25,553 bases of DNA. Source: SKW197 sp049970095 (GTDB lineage: Archaea; Thermoplasmatota; Thermoplasmata; Lutacidiplasmatales; SKW197). The notes under the pieces are model-generated. The model made no database searches, had not been told where the DNA came from, and saw only the letters and a list, made by a program, of their open reading frames with translations. The position numbers and the translations under genes were made by a program. The number at the start of each line of letters is the position of its first letter. Position 1 is the first letter of the stretch. Below, piece by piece: positions 15,501-22,835 of the stretch. The stretch spans positions 1 through 25,553 of the forward strand of contig JBMFNP010000023.1 in the NCBI GenBank assembly GCA_049970095.1. Reading direction: 5' to 3'.

Positions 15501-16190
15501 ATGCGATGGCTGTATCTCAAGGATGCATATCTCAAAGAATTTGATGCAAATGTGGTAAAGGTAGAGGAGAATAGAATTTATCTGGATGCAACGGCATTTT
15601 ATCCAGGTGGCGGTGGACAGCCACCAGACAGTGGCGAAGTGATCTCACAGAAAGGTTTCGGGAGGGTTGTGGGTATTGAAGGGGAGGCACACATTATTGA
15701 AGGCACACTACCAGAAGTAAATGAAAAAATCCATTGTAGGATTGACTGGGCAAGAAGATACAGAATTATGCGTACCCATACTGCGGTGCATCTAATTTCG
15801 GGTGTTGCATACAGAAAGTTTGGCGTCACAATCACAGGAAACCAGCTTTATGAGGGTTCTGCAAGAGTGGACCTCTCATTTGAAAATATGAACTCCGAGC
15901 TTGCAAAGAAAATAATTGAGGAGAGCAATCTTGTGGCTGTTAAAGGCATAGAAGTAAAGGCATATTATATCTCAAAAGATGAATTCCTGAAAAGAAGTGA
16001 ATTGATGCGTGTAAATCCCGCACTCTATGAAAAATATGAGAATATTCGCATCGTTGAAATAGCAGATTTTGATGCCCAGGCGGATGGCGGAACCCATGTC
16101 AGAAATACTGCGGAAATAGGAAAAATAATATTCAAGGGCTATGAAAGCAAGGGAAAGAAAAACAAGAGGATTTACATAGAACTGGAGTAG
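15501..16190 (+). CDS. alaX: AlaX-type alanyl-tRNA editing hydrolase
   Basis: The 229-residue protein resembles the editing domain of alanyl-tRNA synthetase and is expected to hydrolyse mischarged Ser- or Gly-tRNA(Ala) in the cytoplasm. The N-terminal TAFYPGGGGQPPDSG (31-45) and HTAVH (93-97) are typical of AlaX-M, as is the GGTH motif (196-199). The zinc site is normally HxxxH plus CxxxH; here the position before GGTH is Asp195 rather than Cys. The ATG at 15501 matches the usual MRWLYLKD-like start; a GTG at 15489 in the same frame lacks a ribosome binding site. It lies 25 bp after EF-2 and is probably co-transcribed. It is convergent with the hydrogenase operon, 15 bp from the stop of the next frame. 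Confidence 0.92.
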   Translation: MRWLYLKDAYLKEFDANVVKVEENRIYLDATAFYPGGGGQPPDSGEVISQKGFGRVVGIEGEAHIIEGTLPEVNEKIHCRIDWARRYRIMRTHTAVHLISGVAYRKFGVTITGNQLYEGSARVDLSFENMNSELAKKIIEESNLVAVKGIEVKAYYISKDEFLKRSELMRVNPALYEKYENIRIVEIADFDAQADGGTHVRNTAEIGKIIFKGYESKGKKNKRIYIELE

Positions 16191-16205
16191 AGAATTATAC
16201 CTATG

Positions 16206-16400
16206 CTACATTCCAGCTCTCTGCATCTTTCTTGCCATAATAACCATCACTGTGCCCAGAATTGTGATGAGACAGCCCCAGATTACACATACTGAAATTC
16301 CTGCACCTGCGAAAATGAGAGCAAGTCCCATAAATACGCAGATCAGTCCAAGCCAGATAAATAATCTTGAGAGACCCCATCTTTGAACGATATCATCACC
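16206..16400 (-). CDS. Two-helix membrane segment in frame after hydA, without a canonical start codon
   Basis: Directly after the hydA TGA, the same frame continues for 64 codons to a TAG at 16208-16206. It starts GDDIVQRWGLSRL, then has two strongly hydrophobic helices (FIWLGLICVFMGLALIF and ISVCVIWGCLITILGTVMVI), and ends ARKMQRAGM. No ATG, GTG or TTG occurs in this frame before Met24, inside helix 1. A good GAGGTGA site overlaps the hydA stop, but the ATG 3' of it (16396) is in another frame that ends after 17 codons. Possible readings: stop-codon readthrough adding a membrane anchor to the hydrogenase; a small gene with a rare start such as ATC at 16391; or a one-base loss in the gene or the sequence. 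The helices are real in the sequence; the mode of expression is unknown. Confidence 0.5.
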   Translation of the reverse strand, partial: GDDIVQRWGLSRLFIWLGLICVFMGLALIFAGAGISVCVIWGCLITILGTVMVIMARKMQRAGM

Positions 16401-17651
16401 TCAGTGTGTGGAGCAGGAGAAGCATGGGTCATATGCTCTGAGCAATGCTTCAGTTAATCGCACAAGTTCCTCTCTGGTTTTATTCATGTTTTTGCTCAAG
16501 AGTGCATACAGGTCTTCCTCAATGTTCTGCACATTCTGGGCAGTGGGGGTGATAATGTTCACATCCTTCACAATTCCATTTCCATCTATTGTGTATTCGT
16601 GGAACAATGTACCTCTTGGGGCTTCAGCAACACCCACACCTGTGCCTCCCCTTACCCTTTTCTCTGGTACCTCATCTTTGAGAGATTTTGAAAGCATGGT
16701 AGCAATTTCTATTCCTTCTTCCGCATAATGCACCAGTTCCACACCTTGTGCCACAAGGTTATGGAATGGATTATAACTCGGGAATTTAACTGCACCATTT
16801 TTTGCCAGTTCTTTCGCTCTCTCGGATAAGCGGTTGGTGAACAAATTAACTCTTGCAATTGCACCTACAAAGAAACCATGACCATTTCTCGTGCTGAATT
16901 TAGCGTTTGAGTATGGGCGATAAACCTCATTGGTATACTTTCTGTACTCTGTTGCAGGGACATGCACACCTTCACTGGAAACTATCATTCCCTCATATGA
17001 CGGATACATTTTTCCATCATCAATTGCAGAATATTCTGTTTTTCTCTCAAGATCAGGATAGTTGATGCTTGCAGCCAGATTGTAAGTTTCAATGCAATCA
17101 TTTAACACGCTCTTGAGTTCTTTTGCAATTCGCTTTAGCTGGGTTTTTGTGGGAAGTTTTGCGAAACCACCTGGGACTGATGAAACAGGATGTACTGCCC
17201 TGCCAGAAACAATCTCAACAATAAGGTTACCTACATTTCTTATTCTCAGTGCCCTTTTCACAGCCTCAGGATTTCTCATGTATACATCCACAATTCCATC
17301 AGCATTCAAATACTCTGGAAGTGCAAGTACATAAAGGTGCAGTGCATGGCTCTGCAGCATCTGTCCCACATTTCCCAATCTTCTCAGAAGTTTTGTCTGT
17401 TCACTCACCTGAATGCCCATGGCATTTTCAATCGCCTGAATTGCTGTATAATTGTGCACTACTGGACACACACCGCAGATTCTTGAGGACATTGCTGCAA
17501 CCTCATCGTATCTTCTACCTCTCAGAAAACTCTCAAATAGTCTTGCACCTTCGTGCACCTCCATTCTAACATTGAGTTTTCCATCCACAATATCAAAATG
17601 GATCTTTCCATGACCCTCTATCTGTGTGATATAATTCATTTCTACATTCAT
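16401..17651 (-). CDS. hydA: [NiFe] hydrogenase large subunit (sulfhydrogenase alpha)
   Basis: The 416-residue subunit holds the Ni-Fe centre that splits or forms H2. The N-terminal RICGVCPVVHNY motif and the C-terminal DPCFSCSTH supply the four metal-binding cysteines. Similarity and gene order point to group 3b (NADP-linked, bidirectional, also sulfur-reducing in Thermococcales). The ATG overlaps the hydD stop (ATGA), with GGGAGGTGG upstream. Most large subunits carry a C-terminal extension that a maturation protease removes after this His. Here the TGA comes immediately after the His, so the encoded protein already has mature length, and an open membrane-helix frame follows. Confidence 0.95.
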   Translation of the reverse strand: MNVEMNYITQIEGHGKIHFDIVDGKLNVRMEVHEGARLFESFLRGRRYDEVAAMSSRICGVCPVVHNYTAIQAIENAMGIQVSEQTKLLRRLGNVGQMLQSHALHLYVLALPEYLNADGIVDVYMRNPEAVKRALRIRNVGNLIVEIVSGRAVHPVSSVPGGFAKLPTKTQLKRIAKELKSVLNDCIETYNLAASINYPDLERKTEYSAIDDGKMYPSYEGMIVSSEGVHVPATEYRKYTNEVYRPYSNAKFSTRNGHGFFVGAIARVNLFTNRLSERAKELAKNGAVKFPSYNPFHNLVAQGVELVHYAEEGIEIATMLSKSLKDEVPEKRVRGGTGVGVAEAPRGTLFHEYTIDGNGIVKDVNIITPTAQNVQNIEEDLYALLSKNMNKTREELVRLTEALLRAYDPCFSCSTH

Positions 17652-18406
17652 TTCTTACCACCTCCCACTTCTTTGAAAAATTGTGCATTGCATGCATATT
17701 TTCTGAATAATCTCACAATGTCCTCCTCCTTCGCAATCTTTTTAAGCAATTCAAGTTCAGCACTCATTTCTGGCTGTTCAAGAGGACCCCTGCAACCATC
17801 ACATGGCATATTTGATGAAGGGCAGGGTGCGCCGCAGCCCCCGTATGTGACAGGCCCTGCACACGGAATTCCTTTCAGGAGTAAACAGCTATTGCCCTTG
17901 CTCTTGCAGTCCATGCACACGGGTCTGGTATGTTCCTTTGGAATTTTGCCAGCAACTACATCACTTACAATCTTATCAAAGTCATCACGCACAATCGGGC
18001 AGCCTCTAATCATAGCATCTACCTTAATAATTTCCCCGAGGGGCTTCACCTCTATAACCTCTATTTTTTCTCCTTCCTTGCCATAAACATACCTTTTTCC
18101 TTCATTCACATCCGTGAAGTTGTTTAGTGCTGCAATTCCTCCAAAACACGCACATGTGCCCAGTGCAACTACCAGCTTGCTGTTCTCCCTGATTTTTTTC
18201 ACGAGTTCCAATTCATGGCTTGTGATCACCGAACCCTCAATAAATGCCACATCAAACTGCTCCCAGCGATTTGTACGCTGTCCGAGGCGGAAGTGCACAA
18301 ACTCAAAATTTTCAAGGATTTTTGCGATGTACTTTGAGTTTACTATTTCAACCTCGCAGCCCTCACAATCTGTCAGATCAAACAATGCTACTTTTGGTTT
18401 TGTCAT
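17648..18406 (-). CDS. hydD: [NiFe] hydrogenase small subunit (sulfhydrogenase delta)
   Basis: The 252-residue subunit passes electrons between the Ni-Fe site and the flavin partner through Fe-S clusters. The proximal cluster ligands are visible in LTDCEGCEVEI, GTCACFGGI and IRGCPIV. A Cys-rich C-terminal region (CMDCKSKGNSC, GIPCAGPVTYGGCGAPC, PCDGC) can hold two further 4Fe-4S clusters. There is no Tat signal, so it is cytosolic. I start at ATG 18406 because GAGGTGA lies 5 nt upstream; GTG 18415 and ATG 18412 are in frame but overlap that site. It follows hydG after 10 bp and overlaps hydA by 4 bp. Confidence 0.94.
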   Translation of the reverse strand: MTKPKVALFDLTDCEGCEVEIVNSKYIAKILENFEFVHFRLGQRTNRWEQFDVAFIEGSVITSHELELVKKIRENSKLVVALGTCACFGGIAALNNFTDVNEGKRYVYGKEGEKIEVIEVKPLGEIIKVDAMIRGCPIVRDDFDKIVSDVVAGKIPKEHTRPVCMDCKSKGNSCLLLKGIPCAGPVTYGGCGAPCPSSNMPCDGCRGPLEQPEMSAELELLKKIAKEEDIVRLFRKYACNAQFFKEVGGGKK

Positions 18407-18416
18407 TTTCATCACC

Positions 18417-19238
18417 TCATATTGCCTCCGGTAGTTCCTTTACCTCTGCATAGTTAAATACGGGACCATCTATGCACACATACTTGTTGTTTATCTGGCA
18501 GTGCTGACATTTTCCTACGCCGCACTTCATGTGTCTTTCCAGCGAAATATAGATTGAACTATCTGGCATCCCGAATTCTCTGAATTTTTTGATCACAAAT
18601 TTGTACATTACAGGGGGTCCGCATACAATTCCAATTGCATCCTTTATTGGATAAGGAATCTTGTCAAAGAGTGTGGTTACAACCCCCACATTACCAGTCC
18701 AGCCGCAAAGCGAGCCATCGGGATTTTTGTCAGTATCAACACTAACCAGGAAGTTTGCTTCTTTGCCCCATTTCTCAAATTCATTTTTGAATAGCAAGTC
18801 CCCTGGTGTTCTAGCACCATAAAGAATTGTGATTTTTCCAAAATCCGATTTATGCTGGAGCACATAATTTATGCTGCTTCTCAGAGGTGCCATTCCAATT
18901 CCACCAGCAACATACACGATATCCTTACCCTTAATGCTTTCAAAAGGGAAACCCACACCATATGGTCCTCTGAACCACACTTTGTCCCCCACCTTCTTTC
19001 TGTGAAGTGCCTCAGTCACATTCCCGATTTTTCGGACACAGAGATCTATGTAACCCTTTTCGTGTGGGCTAGATGTTATGGATATCGGAGCTTCTCCAAC
19101 ACCTGGTATGCTTAACTCTACAAATTGTCCTGGCATATAATTGAATCTTTTTGCTTCAATCCGGAACACCTTGGTATCACATGTCTGTTCATCTATATTT
19201 AGAATCTTACTTTCCCATGGCTTGTAAATATTTTCCAT
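18417..19238 (-). CDS. hydG: Sulfhydrogenase gamma subunit, FAD/NAD(P)-binding oxidoreductase
   Basis: The 273-residue flavoprotein is expected to exchange electrons between NAD(P)H and the hydrogenase. It has a ferredoxin-reductase-like FAD barrel (YMPGQFVELSIP, PISITSSP), an NAD(P)-binding half beginning VYVAGGIGMAPLRS, and a C-terminal Cys cluster CGVGKCQHCQINNKYVC that fits a 2Fe-2S centre, as in dihydroorotate dehydrogenase electron-transfer subunits. ATG 19238 is preferred because AGGAGGTG lies 6 nt upstream; a GTG at 19247 in frame overlaps that site. It begins one base after the hydB stop. Confidence 0.93.
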   Translation of the reverse strand: MENIYKPWESKILNIDEQTCDTKVFRIEAKRFNYMPGQFVELSIPGVGEAPISITSSPHEKGYIDLCVRKIGNVTEALHRKKVGDKVWFRGPYGVGFPFESIKGKDIVYVAGGIGMAPLRSSINYVLQHKSDFGKITILYGARTPGDLLFKNEFEKWGKEANFLVSVDTDKNPDGSLCGWTGNVGVVTTLFDKIPYPIKDAIGIVCGPPVMYKFVIKKFREFGMPDSSIYISLERHMKCGVGKCQHCQINNKYVCIDGPVFNYAEVKELPEAI

Positions 19239-19239
19239 T

Positions 19240-20235
19240 CTATACACCTCCTATTTTGCTTAGAGTTTCCCGCATATCTATCCCAGCAGGGCAGTATGTG
19301 ATGCATCTTCCGCAACCCACACATGATGTTGTCCCAAACTCATCTACAAAAGTTTTGAACTTGTGGATATACACATTTCTGTACCTTGCCTTGAGATCCT
19401 TGCGAAAATTGTGGCCACCAGCAACCCTTGCAAAACTTACCAGAAGACAGGAGTCCCAGCACCTAACCCTCTCCCCACTTTCTGGCGTGATGTAGGTGTT
19501 ATCTATTACATCGTAGCAATAACACAGCGGGCACACTACTGTGCAGTTTGTGCAACCCAGACATTTTCTTGCTGTTTCCTCCCAGACAGGATTTTCATAA
19601 TCTTTCAGGATTTTTTCACTTACCTTATGCACATCAATGTGCTTTGCTTCATTATAATCTACCCTGATTTCCTTTGTATCTATGTTTGTGCTCTCAAAAA
19701 GAAAAGAATTCAGCAATTTTCTGCCCTTCTCTGTAAGAGAATATGCCAGAAACTCCCTATCCTCCTCTTTCAGGAATATATCGCAGGTGTTGTTGAGCAC
19801 ATTGGAATGTGTGGATTTACAGAAGCACTTCTCGGTAGGTTTGCAAGAAACACCCACAATGAGCATGTTTTCCCTTCTCCCTCGGTAATATGGATCATTC
19901 CAAAGTACCATATCCATTCGTGAAATTGCGTTGATGTCACATATGTGTAGTCCAAAAAATGCCAGTTTTTCTTCTGGCAGTTTTTCCTTGATTTTTTCAT
20001 TTTCAAATGTAAACATTGTTTCTTTATAAGGAATCAGGTATTTCTTTACTGGTGTGATTGTCGTCGTGTAATCCAGTGCAATCTCCCCAAAATTTTCCAC
20101 TTCTGCATACACAAAGTCCTTGTCTTTTTTGACGGGTGCAATTACAGTGTATTCGCTGCATAATTCTTCAAAAAATTTTTTCAGATTTTCATTTTTTATC
20201 TTTTTTGCATTCACATTATCACCTTCTTTTTTCAT
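19240..20235 (-). CDS. hydB: Sulfhydrogenase beta subunit, 4Fe-4S ferredoxin-like
   Basis: The 331-residue subunit belongs to the HydB/AsrA-like family that links hydrogenase and flavin subunits. Two ferredoxin motifs are seen: CLGCTNCTVVCP and CVGCGRCITYCP. An additional Cys group SCKPTEKCFC and a WDSC motif are also present. The start is uncertain: ATG 20235 has AAGGA just upstream, while GTG 20214 has the better AAGGTGAT 3 nt before it and would give 324 residues. The gene begins 14 bp after the 3' end of tRNA-His on the same strand, with no room for its own promoter. It heads hydBGDA, the order known from Pyrococcus. Confidence 0.93.
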   Translation of the reverse strand: MKKEGDNVNAKKIKNENLKKFFEELCSEYTVIAPVKKDKDFVYAEVENFGEIALDYTTTITPVKKYLIPYKETMFTFENEKIKEKLPEEKLAFFGLHICDINAISRMDMVLWNDPYYRGRRENMLIVGVSCKPTEKCFCKSTHSNVLNNTCDIFLKEEDREFLAYSLTEKGRKLLNSFLFESTNIDTKEIRVDYNEAKHIDVHKVSEKILKDYENPVWEETARKCLGCTNCTVVCPLCYCYDVIDNTYITPESGERVRCWDSCLLVSFARVAGGHNFRKDLKARYRNVYIHKFKTFVDEFGTTSCVGCGRCITYCPAGIDMRETLSKIGGV

Positions 20236-20249
20236 CTTTCCTTGTTAAG

Positions 20250-20345
20250 GGCCGGGACCGAGATTTGAACTCGGGTCTCGGGATCTCCGCAACCACTTGT
20301 GATTGCCACAGTCCCACAGGATAGCCAGGCTACCCCATCCCGGCC
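20250..20345 (-). tRNA. trnH: tRNA-His (anticodon GTG) with a 21-nt intron
   Basis: Position 1 is at 20344 and the discriminator at 20250. The acceptor stem GCCGGGA pairs with TCCCGGC. The anticodon arm is TGGGA / CTGTGG...A / TCCCG with anticodon GTG at 20309-20307. The T arm is CCGAG-TTCAAAT-CTCGG. An encoded G at position -1 (20345) faces C73, the identity hallmark of tRNA-His. CCA is not encoded. Without the intron the tRNA is 74 nt. The gene lies 14 bp upstream of hydB on the same strand. Confidence 0.95.
20285..20305 (-). other. tRNA-His intron (position 37/38) with bulge-helix-bulge
   Basis: The 21-nt intron folds as a 3-nt bulge (GGC, cut after GG), a hairpin AATCAC-AA-GTGGTT, a 4-bp helix of exon CTGT with intron GCGG (two G-U pairs), and a second 3-nt bulge (AGA, cut after AG). 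This is the canonical archaeal substrate of the splicing endonuclease at the usual site 3' of the anticodon. Confidence 0.9.
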
Positions 20346-20375
20346 AACCACGGGATTGTTTTACAGTATATGAAA

Positions 20376-20387
20376 CTATATATATAG
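20376..20387 (-). promoter_or_regulatory. TATA box for tRNA-His and probably hydBGDA
   Basis: CTATATATATAG lies about 37 bp upstream of the tRNA 5' end, giving an expected start site about 10 nt before it. Because only 14 bp separate the tRNA from hydB and no T-run intervenes, this is the only visible promoter for the hydrogenase operon. Confidence 0.65.
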
Positions 20388-20431
20388 GTTATGTAGGTTA
20401 TGGGGTTGGTTAAGGGAGATGTATAGAGCGT

Positions 20432-20458
20432 AGAAAAATACCACCAGGTTTTTCTGGT
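20432..20458 (-). terminator. Terminator of the ATPase gene pair
   Basis: On the minus strand ACCAG-AAAAAC-CTGGT forms a 5-bp hairpin (20458-20443), followed four bases later by T5 (20438-20434). It lies 16 bp after the stop of the second ATPase gene. Confidence 0.5.
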
Positions 20459-20473
20459 AATCATGCGGGACTT

Positions 20474-22834
20474 TTAAACCTTGATTTTATCTCCATACTT
20501 TTGTCTGATTTCCTCAAGTTTTTTCATTAATCCATGTGCCCCAATCCTCTGACCAATTTCTATTGATTTTCTCAGATACTCATTACCTTCCTCAAAACGG
20601 TTAAGATAGAACATTGTATCTGCAGCATCAAAGTATGCTGCAGCCATATCATAGTGCAGGCCAAGTTCTGAAAATACTGCAATTACTTCGTTTGTGATTT
20701 CCTTGAATTTTTCAAGATCTCCCTTTTTCCCAAGTGTGTTAGCTATAAGTGATTTTGCCATTGTGAGACAGTATACATCATTTATCTTTCTGGCATATTC
20801 CTCGCTTTTCTTTCCTGCATCCAGCGCTTCATCAAGTGCTCCCTGCTCCCTATGTATTGCAGCCAGGTTTCCATATGCATATGCAATATGTCTTATTAAA
20901 CCATACTTTTCACCCTCACTTATCAATTCTCTGTACTTCGCCTTCGCCTCCTCATACTTTCCTATGAGAGTAAGTGCGCCTGCCATGTTGTTCATATTCC
21001 TTAGCCTTTCAGGGACTTCTTGATCAGGCAATGTGGAAAACGCTTTTTCAAAATGCTCAATGGCTTCTTCATATTTACCTCTCTTGAGGTCAATGTTTCC
21101 GAGACCTGTATAACATCGTGCACTCATGAGTTTATCTCCAAGTTGTGTGGCTGTTTCCAGGCAAGCATTGAAAAATCTTTCTCCATCTTCTAATTTGTCC
21201 ACTCGCCAGCAGTAGAGCCCCAAAGATTCATAAGCGTACGCTATGTTTAGGAGATCTCTTACCTCTATTGCGGTTTCAAGTGCCTTTTTGTAATGGGCAA
21301 AGGCATTCTCAAAATTTCCCTTCATCTCAAAAATTTTACCGATTTTTCTGTATGCTTCTGAACCCATCTTCTTGCTGTTCAACTCAAATGCTAGCCGTAA
21401 AACTCTGTCAAATGCCCTCTTGGCAGTGTCCAGTTTCCCTCTATCTAGTTCTATGTTTCCAAGATGCAGCAGGGCAGATGCCATTTTTATTTTTTTCTCA
21501 ACAGAATCCAATCCTGTCTCAAGAGTCTCAATAGCGGTTTCTAAATATTTCTTTGCCTCATCAAGGGCATAGTTTTTCATTGCGAGTTCACCAGCATTGA
21601 TGTAGTAGAAGGCTGCCTTTGCTGTGTCCTTTCCATACCAGTAGTGATATGCAACCATCTGTGGGGTATTATTCCGATATTTGGGGATTCCTTCAAGTGT
21701 GTTTGCAACTTTAAGATGGAGGTCGCCCGCGTCCTTTATACTAACATATATTGCCTTTCGCATTAGATTGTGGGCAAATTTATACTCGGTAGAGGAGATT
21801 TCCGTAAGAATATTTGCCTTGCAGAATTTCTCCATGTGTTCCAGCAGTTCCTCTTCATCTATATTCAGCAGATTCCGCAGAATTTCAATGTCAATCCTTT
21901 CGCCGAGAACTGCACAGATTTTAATAATTTCCTGCTCAACTTTACCGAACTTCTGGAGTCTGTTAAGAATGCTTGCAGCATAGGATTCTGGCACAATTTC
22001 AACAAAATTTTCGGAGTGGAGAAGATACTCTGAAAACTCTTTCAGGAGTAAAGGCACTCCTTCAGAAAACTGGTGTACCTTTTTTATATTTTCTTCATTC
22101 AATTTTTTCTGGGTGTATTGTTCCACAAATTCGTGTGTGTCTGTCTCAGTAAACCTTGTAAGAATTATTTCATTGAACAACCTTTCTCGCCGCATTCTCT
22201 GGGTAGCGTCCACCACAGCTCTGAGTTCCCCACTCTTCGGGTCTATCGTTTCATCATTTCTGTATGTTCCAAGAAGAAGCACTTTCTTGTTTTCTATGTT
22301 TCTTGCCAAATAATGAATCAAATTCCATGTTGATTTGTCTGCCCAGTGCAAATCCTCCACAAAAAGTATCAGGGGTTGCTCCGATGCTATGCTGTGCACA
22401 AGCCGAGATACAATTTCAAACATCCTCAATCTGGAGGATTGCATATCTTCATGCCCATTTTTTGTGATGGTGTAAGTTGCTGAGAGAAAGTTGAGAAGTA
22501 TCTCCTCAGACCCAACTATCTGGGGATGTCTCTTTTTTATTATTTCTGTGATTCTTTCAAATTCAATTTCCCCTACACCTTTTGCTTTCTCAAAATATTC
22601 CCCGAGTGCCTGCACAAAGGGCTGGTATGGCTGGGTGATGTCTTCAGACGCAAAGCCTCGAAGTATGGTTGCATTCTCTGCCATTGAGCAAAACTTTTCG
22701 CAGAAGTATGTTTTCCCAATTCCTGGCTCACCTATAATAAAGACGGTTCCTCCATACCCTTCCTTCACTTTCGCGTAAATTTTTAGAAGTTCATCCATCT
22801 CCTTTTTTCTGTTTACAAATATATCCTGGGACAT
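20474..22834 (-). CDS. AAA_16/STAND-type ATPase with C-terminal TPR array (second of pair)
   Basis: The 786-residue protein has an N-terminal nucleotide-binding domain with P-loop GEPGIGKT (35-42), Walker B LILFVEDLHWAD (about 160-171) and a sensor-like LLLGTYRNDE. A winged-helix-like region follows (about 300-370, KICAVLGERID). From about residue 400 to the end there are many tetratricopeptide-type helices (for example GKLDTAKRAFDRVL, GKYEEAIEHFEKAF, GALDEALDAGKKSEEYA). This build matches STAND regulators such as MalT-like proteins, but no C-terminal LuxR DNA-binding helix is visible. ATG 22834 has AAGGAGAT 5 nt upstream, inside the end of the preceding gene, whose stop is one base away. Role is unknown: signalling, scaffold or transcription control are all possible. 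Confidence 0.85.
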   Translation of the reverse strand: MSQDIFVNRKKEMDELLKIYAKVKEGYGGTVFIIGEPGIGKTYFCEKFCSMAENATILRGFASEDITQPYQPFVQALGEYFEKAKGVGEIEFERITEIIKKRHPQIVGSEEILLNFLSATYTITKNGHEDMQSSRLRMFEIVSRLVHSIASEQPLILFVEDLHWADKSTWNLIHYLARNIENKKVLLLGTYRNDETIDPKSGELRAVVDATQRMRRERLFNEIILTRFTETDTHEFVEQYTQKKLNEENIKKVHQFSEGVPLLLKEFSEYLLHSENFVEIVPESYAASILNRLQKFGKVEQEIIKICAVLGERIDIEILRNLLNIDEEELLEHMEKFCKANILTEISSTEYKFAHNLMRKAIYVSIKDAGDLHLKVANTLEGIPKYRNNTPQMVAYHYWYGKDTAKAAFYYINAGELAMKNYALDEAKKYLETAIETLETGLDSVEKKIKMASALLHLGNIELDRGKLDTAKRAFDRVLRLAFELNSKKMGSEAYRKIGKIFEMKGNFENAFAHYKKALETAIEVRDLLNIAYAYESLGLYCWRVDKLEDGERFFNACLETATQLGDKLMSARCYTGLGNIDLKRGKYEEAIEHFEKAFSTLPDQEVPERLRNMNNMAGALTLIGKYEEAKAKYRELISEGEKYGLIRHIAYAYGNLAAIHREQGALDEALDAGKKSEEYARKINDVYCLTMAKSLIANTLGKKGDLEKFKEITNEVIAVFSELGLHYDMAAAYFDAADTMFYLNRFEEGNEYLRKSIEIGQRIGAHGLMKKLEEIRQKYGDKIKV

Positions 22835-22835
22835 G

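Noticed and set aside
16401..16403. Selenocysteine at the hydA TGA.
   Set aside because: Known archaeal selenocysteine use is restricted to a few lineages and the normal ligand cysteines are already present upstream; no insertion element is recognisable.
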